A DNA stretch of 11,163 nt from Alphaproteobacteria bacterium UBA3637 (GTDB lineage Bacteria; Pseudomonadota; Alphaproteobacteria; CAAHEQ01; UBA3637): contig DFKU01000020.1 of NCBI GenBank assembly GCA_002373615.1, positions 1-11,163 on the forward strand, read 5' to 3'. Position numbers and translations under genes: made by a program. This document shows positions 6,377 through 11,163 of the stretch, piece after piece (the first letter of the stretch is position 1; every line of letters starts with the position of its first letter). Below the pieces are notes generated by a model. It ran no database searches and had not been told where the DNA came from. It was given only the letters and a program-made list of their open reading frames with translations.

Positions 6377-8140
6377 TTATTCCCTTACTACATAAGAATC
6401 CATAAACTCTTTTTTTAAGGCGTTTAGCTCACGGTTGATTGGATATTCAATTTTGCTAATTTCTTCCAGCATAACACTCATATCCTTTTTGTGTGCATAT
6501 AACCTTTGTCCAATGCCTTGGTCTGTCCATCCACAAATAGCATTTTGATATTCCGCAGGGATTCGTTTTTCAACAGCCATTGTTTCAAAGGTATGTCGAA
6601 ACGAGTGGAATACCTTAGACTTATCCCTAATCTTTAGAGTGTCTAGATATCTTGCAAACCAGTGTTGAATTGGTCCTGCATATCCATTATGTCCCTGTCT
6701 TTGTAATACGCTAAATAATTTCCTTTGTTTATTCTTACGCTGATAAGTTACGTAAAGTAAAAATCCCATATCAATTAATTTTGGATGAATGGGTATCACT
6801 CTTCTTGAACCTCTATTCTTGACAGACTTATCTTCCGCATTGTCATTAATACTGATGCAGGGTATACCTTTCTCTTGTACAATGTCATCTGTATCCAACT
6901 GACAAATTTCATTTTGCCTGCATCCATGAAAAAGTGCAATAATCGGTACCCAGAATCGAGCTATGTTACACCTGCTATGAGGATTAGGATAGTTTTGTGG
7001 ATTAAAAATTTTATGAAGTTCATGAGTTGTAAAAGGACTTCTCGAATTATCATGTGTCCTCAGAGGAATGTCTATAAACTCATTTAAACTGTTTTCAATA
7101 ATTTCCTCTTTAACAGCATACCTCATAAACTCTTTAAAAGCTGAAAGATAATCTTGAACTGTTGTTTTCGAAATAGCTTTCTTGGGGTTATTCGTTAAAA
7201 TGCTATGTATACTATCAGCAGTCTTAAGTTTATAAACCCATTGTTTTGGAACACGATAAATGAGCTCACAGAGCTTTCGACAGTCCTGTTTGGTTATGTC
7301 TTCAATATGTTCTTTACCAATTAGCAAGAAAATCAGTTGGAGCAAGTACTTTAATTTTATTGTTCTTTCCACGCTTGTCCCCTTTAGGTTCTCCTTCATC
7401 CTGCAAAACCTTTTATAGAACTTTTCCCAGTGGGTAGCCGACATAGAATGATGAATTCGTTCATCGGTTTTCATAGAGTCATAGGTTCGGAGTAAGGTTA
7501 TAACCTTCGGGTTGGTTGGAGTATAAAGTTTTTCTTCACGCCCTGCCTTTACTGCTTTCTTTGCATAATGGTCTAATTGGTTAATGTGGGTGGAGAATTC
7601 TTTCAACCAATTATACTTTGTTTCTTTGTCTACAAGTCCCAGTTCAATTTCCTTATTCTTTAGCTGATGATATATGGTTCTTAAGGTTATATTAGCCTTA
7701 CCTTTATCCATCAGTCCTTTTAAGTATTCCAAAATCATATTCTGCATCAGTTTTTTTATTTTGGCTTCTTTCTCTCCGCCTTGGAATAAAATAATATCCG
7801 CTTCACTCTTGTGGCGAGATTTAATTTCTTCCACATTATCTTCCAAAAAAGTTTGGATTTGTTCTAATCTGTGTAGCAATAATTTGTCTACATCAGCTTT
7901 ATTTAGAATTAATTGTTTTTGTTCATTTACTTTCATAATTATATCCTTAAATATTGTTAAAAATGCTTGTAAATGAGCAAATTCTACACGCCATTTCTCT
8001 ATCGCTTCTTGGTAAACAGATGTATTTAATGAATACATTATTTCCGTGCAGCGAGCCAACTTTCGTAAGCAGATTGGTATCTTTAAGCGAAAGTAAAATA
8101 ACCTTTTTCTGGCAAAGAGTCCTGGATAATGATACGACAT
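6377..8140 (-). CDS. Tyrosine recombinase / phage-type integrase, DUF6538-like N-terminus
   Basis: Site-specific recombinase that would integrate and excise the element, probably at the adjacent tRNA-Ser. It has 587 residues, longer than the usual 350-450. The N-terminus (about 3-50, ...ARKRLFYFRLKIPICLRKL...) resembles the DUF6538 domain found at the start of many proteobacterial integrases. Residues 60-225 form a Lys/Glu-rich helical spacer that accounts for the extra length. A SAM-like core-binding domain (about 225-345) and a catalytic domain (about 365-560) follow. Catalytic residues are visible: Arg408 in HGCRQNEICQL, a Lys at 438 or 441, His512 and Arg515 in HSFRHTF, Trp538 in the His/Trp position (CGWTD) and nucleophile Tyr548 in QRLYAHKK. 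The set is complete, so the enzyme is probably active. Start ATG 8140 has GGAAA upstream and a promoter at 8191-8164. Confidence 0.93.
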   Translation of the reverse strand: MSYHYPGLFARKRLFYFRLKIPICLRKLARCTEIMYSLNTSVYQEAIEKWRVEFAHLQAFLTIFKDIIMKVNEQKQLILNKADVDKLLLHRLEQIQTFLEDNVEEIKSRHKSEADIILFQGGEKEAKIKKLMQNMILEYLKGLMDKGKANITLRTIYHQLKNKEIELGLVDKETKYNWLKEFSTHINQLDHYAKKAVKAGREEKLYTPTNPKVITLLRTYDSMKTDERIHHSMSATHWEKFYKRFCRMKENLKGTSVERTIKLKYLLQLIFLLIGKEHIEDITKQDCRKLCELIYRVPKQWVYKLKTADSIHSILTNNPKKAISKTTVQDYLSAFKEFMRYAVKEEIIENSLNEFIDIPLRTHDNSRSPFTTHELHKIFNPQNYPNPHSRCNIARFWVPIIALFHGCRQNEICQLDTDDIVQEKGIPCISINDNAEDKSVKNRGSRRVIPIHPKLIDMGFLLYVTYQRKNKQRKLFSVLQRQGHNGYAGPIQHWFARYLDTLKIRDKSKVFHSFRHTFETMAVEKRIPAEYQNAICGWTDQGIGQRLYAHKKDMSVMLEEISKIEYPINRELNALKKEFMDSYVVRE

Positions 8141-8163
8141 AATGGTTTTCCTTTATGTCGCTG

Positions 8164-8191
8164 ATCGTAAGGATCTAAAATCCCATGTCAA
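8164..8191 (-). promoter_or_regulatory. Putative promoter of the integrase gene
   Basis: On the minus strand TTGACA (complement of 8186-8191) and TACGAT (complement of 8164-8169) are separated by 16 bases. The expected start near 8157 leaves a leader of about 17 bases with the ribosome binding site GGAAA. Three GATC tetramers lie within or beside the promoter (8163-8166, 8172-8175, 8192-8195), a feature to note if methylation or an operator is involved. Confidence 0.6.
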
Positions 8192-8228
8192 GATCGTTTG
8201 TGCAGAATTTGCTCTTATTTGCTCATAC

Positions 8229-8822
8229 TTACAAATAATTTCTTACTTCTCTTACTAGACAACCATCATGAAAAACATATGTATTATCCACGCAACACCC
8301 AACTTCGTATTCATGAAGGCGAAATGTAAGTTTCGGATACATAGCAGATAGTTTTTTTATAATTGGCAAGGGAGCATTCCAAGGCGTATAGAATACGAAA
8401 TGACAAGAGGGTTTTCCGTGGTATGTTGACCACCCACATGGGAAACCGTAGTCTTCCGTATTTGCATTCCATTTTGTTCCCCAATGTTCAACATGCCAGT
8501 CATACCAACTGCTAGCTCCATAATGTTCTAAACAAAACAAGGACTTTTCTGCATTTTGACGATAAGATATATTATCTTCAAGAATTGAATCTAACCTTTT
8601 CTTATCGTTTTCAGGTATTTCTTTTCCCGCTTTTTCATCTTTTAGCAATTGAACGTCTTCAGATAAGGTAGCAACAGCAATAACTTCCTCCAATTCTTTT
8701 GGTGTTGGGATTATTCTATCAAAATCAATAGTTTCCTCATTACCTCCGAATTTATCAAAGCATTCCTGTAAGGAGTTCTCATCACCATACATAGTCACTG
8801 TGTTTTCACACCAATTTGGCAT
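8229..8822 (-). CDS. DUF1281 / Api92-like protein (YubB-type ferredoxin-like fold)
   Basis: A 197-residue protein that starts with the family signature MPNWCENTVTMYGD. It also carries IIPTPKEL (37-44), the YGASSWYDWHVEHWGTKWNA segment (near 104-123), and the C-terminal WNAPLPIIKKLSAMYPKLTF stretch typical of the ferredoxin-like domain of Api92/YubB proteins. The family is common on plasmids, prophages and integrative elements. Its molecular role is not established as far as I know, so none is assigned. The start is preceded by AAAGGAGG inside a 29-base cassette that is repeated at the start of the upstream gene. It overlaps that upstream gene by 17 bases and is the last gene of the minus-strand operon, 88 bases before the separately promoted integrase. 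Confidence 0.85.
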   Translation of the reverse strand: MPNWCENTVTMYGDENSLQECFDKFGGNEETIDFDRIIPTPKELEEVIAVATLSEDVQLLKDEKAGKEIPENDKKRLDSILEDNISYRQNAEKSLFCLEHYGASSWYDWHVEHWGTKWNANTEDYGFPCGWSTYHGKPSCHFVFYTPWNAPLPIIKKLSAMYPKLTFRLHEYEVGCCVDNTYVFHDGCLVREVRNYL

Positions 8823-9189
8823 TTTTTACCTCCTTTCCTGATGCTGGCGTTATAGTACCCATCAATGCTACTGACCCATCTTCATACACTCGGACTTCTT
8901 CTGCTTCGCACTGCGATAACATGAATAGAATAGTATGAGAAAACAAATAAATTTGTGCAGTATGTTTTATTTGTTCTGCCACCTCATTTGTGATAGAACA
9001 TTTTTTCATTAGCTCTAGAATGCCCATTTTATTAATTTTTTCTATTTTACTAATTTCAGTTATTCCAATCTTTTTAAGATTATTTTGAGCTTTTTCTTTA
9101 CAGCTTAAAAGCAGTGGCATATCTTTCTTAGTATATTTTTCAAACTCACCAGAATCTTTCTCACAGACAATTTTTCCAATATCTTTCAT
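8806..9189 (-). CDS. Unrecognised helical protein with read-through C-terminus
   Basis: A 127-residue protein of no family I recognise. It is rich in Lys, Ile and Glu. A charged N-terminal half contains KKIGITEISKIEKINKMG (39-56), followed by helices and one hydrophobic stretch (about 79-93, IYLFSHTILFML) that is short for a membrane span. The end is notable. Residues 1-116 finish in TPA, then Ser117 (TCA) falls exactly where the homologous cassette upstream has a TAA stop. The last 11 residues are translation of the next gene's Shine-Dalgarno and start region. The ancestral protein was probably 116 residues. The start has AAAGGAGG six bases upstream, the best possible signal. It lies 16 bases after the 57-residue gene and overlaps the DUF1281 gene by 17 bases. 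Confidence 0.75.
   Translation of the reverse strand: MKDIGKIVCEKDSGEFEKYTKKDMPLLLSCKEKAQNNLKKIGITEISKIEKINKMGILELMKKCSITNEVAEQIKHTAQIYLFSHTILFMLSQCEAEEVRVYEDGSVALMGTITPASGKEVKNAKLV
8820..8848 (-). repeat. Copy A of stop/Shine-Dalgarno/start cassette
   Basis: This 29-base segment matches 9187-9215 at 27 of 29 positions. On the minus strand it reads GCCAGCA, then TCA, then GGAAAGGAGGT and the ATG of the DUF1281 gene. The codon that is a TAA stop in copy B is TCA (Ser) here. Confidence 0.8.
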
Positions 9190-9215
9190 TTTATACCTCC
9201 TTTCCTTATGCTGGC
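9187..9215 (-). repeat. Copy B of stop/Shine-Dalgarno/start cassette
   Basis: This 29-base segment matches 8820-8848 at 27 of 29 positions. On the minus strand it encodes the last residues of the 57-residue protein (Pro-Ala-stop, TAA complement at 9206-9208), then AAAGGAGG and the ATG of the 127-residue gene. It probably represents the intact form of the cassette. Confidence 0.8.
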
Positions 9216-9379
9216 ATATAGCCCTTGGTGAGAATTGTATCCACCATGTGTTCTACATATGCTTGATTTTCAGCATCTGTTTCCATCAATGCATCATAGA
9301 CATATTTGGGTTGTCCTAATTTTCTCAATTTTTCTTCAAAGCTGAGTTGAGAAACAGCTTGACTTCTAGTATTGGTCAT
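9206..9379 (-). CDS. Small unrecognised protein, 57 residues
   Basis: I do not recognise this protein. From ATG 9379 it has 57 residues (MTNTRSQAVSQLSFEEKLRK...GYMPA), is hydrophilic and probably helical. A longer version from ATG 9451 (81 residues) is open, but that ATG has no ribosome binding site and overlaps the upstream gene. ATG 9379 is preceded by AAGGAA seven bases upstream, so it is preferred. Its 3' end lies in the duplicated cassette and ends Pro-Ala-stop. It is the second gene of the minus-strand operon, 64 bases after the 168-residue gene. That gap holds a small hairpin, GAAGAA with TTCTTC, without a T-run. Confidence 0.6.
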   Translation of the reverse strand: MTNTRSQAVSQLSFEEKLRKLGQPKYVYDALMETDAENQAYVEHMVDTILTKGYMPA

Positions 9380-9443
9380 AGTATAATTCCTTTTGTTAAG
9401 TGAGAGCAGAAGAAGTTCCAGTTCTTCCACCCTCGGTTGATAA

Positions 9444-9950
9444 TTAAACATTCTGAGGCAGATGCTTTAAGGCTTCTGCCTTTTTTGCTTCTTCAGCAGC
9501 TTTTTCAGCTTTCTTCTTCTCTCTACGTTTCTCTTTTTGTTTTTCTTTGCGAGCATTAGCCAACTTGACCTCTTTCTCACAAAAATCTACAATCTGTTTA
9601 TCCAAGCAACCACGAGAGACTGCTTCGTAAAACTTTGTTAAGAACTCCACTTTTTGTTGTGGTTCTAACATTTGCATATTACAACGATAGATTCTCTTGC
9701 CACCTAAACGAACCGTAAAGATAGATTTCTTACGCTTATCATCTAAGTCCACCAATAACTTCATCATTCGGTTCTCTTTCTTCCAAAGGTCCTCTTTAAA
9801 GTTCTTGATGTTGAGTTTAATCAAGTCCAAGACACGTTGTTTACATACATCAAAAGAGACTAAACCTTCATCTCTTGTTGTTGCCATCGGCACAATGCCA
9901 TAGCTTCCCATAAAGTCTTCAATTGAGACCACATTTACATTTTCTGACAT
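9444..9950 (-). CDS. Unrecognised protein with long charged C-terminal helix
   Basis: A 168-residue protein of no family I recognise, the first gene of the minus-strand operon. The N-terminal part (1-60) is mixed, with SIEDFMGSYGIVPM near the start. Residues 75-92 (KSIFTVRLGGKRIYRCNM) look like a beta hairpin. From about 124 to 163 it is an almost uninterrupted Lys/Glu/Ala/Arg helix, which suggests a coiled coil or a nucleic-acid-contacting tail. The start ATG is preceded by AAAGGAAAA in a leader of about 60 bases that begins with a strong hairpin. Its place next to the phased repeats makes a regulatory or DNA-binding role possible, but nothing in the sequence proves that. Confidence 0.7.
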   Translation of the reverse strand: MSENVNVVSIEDFMGSYGIVPMATTRDEGLVSFDVCKQRVLDLIKLNIKNFKEDLWKKENRMMKLLVDLDDKRKKSIFTVRLGGKRIYRCNMQMLEPQQKVEFLTKFYEAVSRGCLDKQIVDFCEKEVKLANARKEKQKEKRREKKKAEKAAEEAKKAEALKHLPQNV

Positions 9951-9983
9951 TTTAATTTTCCTTTCTTTTAATCAGATTTTTTA

Positions 9984-10012
9984 CACCTTTGCGAGACCAC
10001 CTCGCATCGGTG
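9984..10012 (-). promoter_or_regulatory. Leader hairpin of the minus-strand operon
   Basis: TGCGAG (9990-9995) and CTCGCA (10001-10006) form a perfect 6-bp stem with loop ACCAC. It is extended past a 2x2 internal loop by CACC (9984-9987) with GGTG (10009-10012). The predicted minus-strand transcript starts near 10012, so this structure would be the very 5' end of the mRNA. No T-run follows on the minus strand (AAAAAA instead), so it is not a terminator in that direction. Confidence 0.6.
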
Positions 10013-10018
10013 AGCAAG

Positions 10019-10046
10019 ATAATATGCATTTAGAAAAATAAAACAA
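10019..10046 (-). promoter_or_regulatory. Putative promoter of the minus-strand operon
   Basis: On the minus strand TTGTTT (complement of 10041-10046) and TATTAT (complement of 10019-10024) are separated by 16 bases. They lie directly upstream of the leader hairpin and about 70 bases before the first start codon. The sequence context is AT-rich, so chance matches are common and confidence is moderate. Confidence 0.45.
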
Positions 10047-10084
10047 GCCCATCAAAATTAAAATTTTTGAAAAATGCCCATTTT

Positions 10085-10124
10085 CGATATATTTGGATAT
10101 ATTACGATATATTTCGATATACTT
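10085..10124. repeat. Four phased 10-base direct repeats (iteron-like)
   Basis: CGATATATTT, GGATATATTA, CGATATATTT and CGATATACTT follow each other without spacers at 10085, 10095, 10105 and 10115. The core GATATA is invariant. A 10-base period places each copy on the same face of the helix, as in cooperative operators and iteron origins. It lies about 40 bases upstream of the minus-strand promoter and 160 bases before the ankyrin genes. Confidence 0.8.
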
Positions 10125-10282
10125 TTTATTTTTAGTTCGGATGAAATTTGAGTAATTTTTACCCCATTTTGAATCCAAAATTGGAAAATTTTAACCGAAA
10201 CGGTAAGCGATTCGTTTTTGTATGATTCCAAAAATGAATCATTTTAACGATAAATATTTTTATCAAGAATAAGGAGTTTGAA

Positions 10283-10747
10283 ATGGATTTAGAACTTATA
10301 TTGGATAGCGATACCATATCTGAAACTTTTAGTGATTTGGGTAAGATAAAGGAGTTTCTCTCAACACTGGAGTATATAGACCAACCCATCAATACGACAT
10401 TAAGTTCCCTTTTGCAGGTTTGTTGCCAGTATGCCAAAGATGATACTGTGGTAAAATATCTGCTCAAAAATGGAGCCAATCCAAATTATCTGGACATCAA
10501 CGGTAAAGATGCCAGATTTTATGTAGAGCACAATAAAAATAAAATTGCTGGGCTAATCTGCCTCAATGAACTTTGTGAATATATGGATTTATTCCCCAAG
10601 GAAGACCCCGAAAAAAGAAAGCAAATTGGCTTTGATTTAATTCGGGAGGAAATTGCCAAGCACAGGGAAGAAGTGCAAAAAAAGAATGAAGCAATAGAAG
10701 AATTAAGATATCTTTGTCAAGAATGGGAGGCAGAAGATGGACAATAA
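10283..10747 (+). CDS. Ankyrin-repeat-like protein with coiled-coil tail
   Basis: A 154-residue protein. Residues 41-80 read as one good ankyrin-type repeat (SSLLQVCCQYAKDDTVVKYL, then LKNGANPNYLDINGKDARFY), with the usual LL..GA.PN..D..G pattern. A weaker helical pair precedes it (19-38). From about 108 to 150 it is a charged helix (EEIAKHREEVQKKNEAIEEL), probably a coiled coil. There is no signal peptide or membrane segment. AAGGAG lies six bases before the start. It overlaps the next gene by 11 bases, and the two are clearly paralogues: residues 19-80 align with 12-73 of the next protein, and both then have YMD[LV]F. Ankyrin repeats mediate protein binding, so a partner cannot be predicted. 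Confidence 0.75.
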   Translation: MDLELILDSDTISETFSDLGKIKEFLSTLEYIDQPINTTLSSLLQVCCQYAKDDTVVKYLLKNGANPNYLDINGKDARFYVEHNKNKIAGLICLNELCEYMDLFPKEDPEKRKQIGFDLIREEIAKHREEVQKKNEAIEELRYLCQEWEAEDGQ

Positions 10748-11021
10748 TGAAGTATGCCATATTGATACACTGGAGGGGGCAAAGAAATTACTTACCATGC
10801 TCCCCAATATAGACACTGAAATCGGTAAAGAAGGTGGAACTTTGTTGGAGTTGGCTTGTGCATTTACGACAGATGTTGAACTTATTAAATACCTCTTGGA
10901 ACAAGGGGCGGATGTGCATCATACCGACAAATATGGTCGTAATGCCTTTGCGTATAGTTGGTTTAATAAGACCCCCTATATGGATGTGTTCATCAATGAG
11001 GAACTTAAAAAATACTGGTAA
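10737..11021 (+). CDS. Ankyrin-repeat-like protein, short paralogue
   Basis: A 94-residue protein that is nearly all ankyrin-type repeat. Residues 34-73 follow the consensus closely (GTLLELACAFTTDVELIKYL, then LEQGADVHHTDKYGRNAFAY), with LEGAKKLLTMLPNID before it. It lacks the coiled-coil tail of its upstream paralogue. The start ATG lies inside the end of the upstream gene, with GGGAGG six bases before it, so translation is probably coupled. Too small for a classical multi-repeat solenoid, it may work as a complex with the neighbour or be an antidote or adaptor. That is speculation. A plausible new gene starts 99 bases after its stop. Confidence 0.75.
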   Translation: MDNNEVCHIDTLEGAKKLLTMLPNIDTEIGKEGGTLLELACAFTTDVELIKYLLEQGADVHHTDKYGRNAFAYSWFNKTPYMDVFINEELKKYW

Positions 11022-11079
11022 AGTTTTTATCTTATATCCCCTTGAAAAAGAAAAGAATAAGACTATATGTAAAGTATAA

Positions 11080-11102
11080 GGCGGGTAACTGTGAAACCCA
11101 CC
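11080..11102 (+). promoter_or_regulatory. Small hairpin before the last gene
   Basis: GG-C-GGGT (11080-11086) can pair with ACCC-A-CC (11096-11102) with one C-A mismatch and a 9-base loop. It ends four bases before the ribosome binding site of the next gene and has no T-run. It may be a translational control element or a chance structure. Confidence 0.3.
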
Positions 11103-11120
11103 AATGAAAGGAGAAAGATT

Positions 11121-11163
11121 ATGTCACATTATATTGTAAAAAGAACTGAACTAGAACCAAGAA
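11121..11163 (+). CDS. Start of a gene cut by the window edge
   Basis: ATG 11121 is preceded by a strong AAAGGAG (11107-11113) at seven bases. The reading frame (MSHYIVKRTELEPR...) is open to the window end. Only 14 residues are visible, which is too few to recognise a family. It would be the third plus-strand gene after the ankyrin pair. Confidence 0.6.
   Translation, partial: MSHYIVKRTELEPR

Larger units (their letters stand above)
9951..10282. other. Divergent control region between the minus-strand operon and ankyrin genes
   Basis: This 332-base, very AT-rich region has no credible gene. It holds the minus-strand leader hairpin (9984-10012), a minus-strand promoter (10019-10046), four 10-base direct repeats (10085-10124) and small inverted repeats such as AAAATGA-A-TCATTTT (10233-10247) and TCCAA-AA-TTGGA (10173-10184). 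I find no convincing plus-strand promoter for the ankyrin genes. The combination fits a regulatory hub or an iteron-type origin. Confidence 0.55.
5941..11163. mobile_element. Putative integrative element at tRNA-Ser (right end outside window)
   Basis: Directly after tRNA-Ser the sequence becomes visibly AT-richer and the gene content changes to a tyrosine recombinase, a DUF1281/Api92-like protein typical of plasmids and prophages, small unrecognised proteins and ankyrin-like genes. Such a tRNA-integrase pair is the usual layout of a genomic island or integrative element. No second copy of the tRNA 3' end (the expected attachment repeat) occurs in the window, so the far boundary and the exact left junction are unknown. 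No capsid, relaxase or replication gene is seen, so the element type cannot be named. Confidence 0.65.

Noticed and set aside
9380..9451. Longer start for the 57-residue gene
   Set aside because: ATG 9451 lacks a ribosome binding site and overlaps the upstream gene. ATG 9379 has AAGGAA at a good distance.
10085..10124. CRISPR array
   Set aside because: The repeats are 10 bases long with no spacers and there is no cas gene.
9981..10178. Short minus-strand frame over the 10-base repeats
   Set aside because: Its peptide is mostly translated GATATA repeats and adjacent AT-rich sequence, and it contains the promoter and leader hairpin. It is better explained as non-coding.
11104..11139. Upstream ATG with 11 codons before the last gene
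   Set aside because: It starts inside the ribosome binding region, has no Shine-Dalgarno of its own and stops early. ATG 11121 fits far better.
5941..11163. Second copy of the tRNA-Ser 3' end as the far attachment site
   Set aside because: No match to the T-arm/acceptor end (CTCTACGCTCCGCCA) was seen downstream. The far end must lie outside the window if it exists.

Overview
The window reads as a chromosome segment of an uncultured, probably host-associated alphaproteobacterium with fairly low GC. The assignment is an inference. It rests on the Calvin-type class II aldolase, a PhoB with alphaproteobacterial wording, and a pilin-like protein whose N-terminus (RSIVEMLGV...) I recognise from gut Alphaproteobacteria. 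No taxonomic marker is complete enough to name a genus.

Left part (about 1-5976) is ordinary chromosome. It starts with a hairpin repeat fragment. Next is a type IV pilin-like gene with a cysteine-rich, internally duplicated C-terminal half; its leader appears to be frameshifted. Then come fructose-bisphosphate aldolase (fba), ribulose-phosphate 3-epimerase (rpe), a PhoB-type response regulator (phoB, overlapping rpe by 4 bases), threonyl-tRNA synthetase (thrS) and a tRNA-Ser(GCU) with its own promoter and terminator. fba and rpe share triose/pentose-phosphate metabolism. A terminator-like hairpin sits between them, directly against the rpe ribosome binding site. thrS has a near-perfect sigma70-type promoter and a hairpin at the very start of its leader.

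Right part (about 5977-11163) looks like an integrated mobile element at the tRNA-Ser gene. It is visibly more AT-rich. It begins with a 400-base gene-free stretch holding a palindrome, a 13-base tandem repeat and repeated TGTRAC hexamers. A large tyrosine recombinase follows on the minus strand. Upstream of it is a minus-strand operon of three unrecognised small proteins and a DUF1281/Api92-like protein, read from a promoter near 10046. A divergent 330-base control region carries four helically phased 10-base direct repeats. Beyond it, two tandem paralogous ankyrin-like genes run on the plus strand, followed by the start of another gene cut by the window edge.

The most distinctive observations are: a duplicated stop-codon/Shine-Dalgarno cassette in the minus-strand operon, where one copy has lost its stop (TAA to TCA) so the upstream protein reads into the next gene; the phased 10-base iterons; the TGTRAC array between tRNA and integrase; and the one-base frameshift in the prepilin leader. 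I see no complete, clearly recognisable defence system. The unrecognised operon and ankyrin pair are candidate element cargo or maintenance genes of unknown function.
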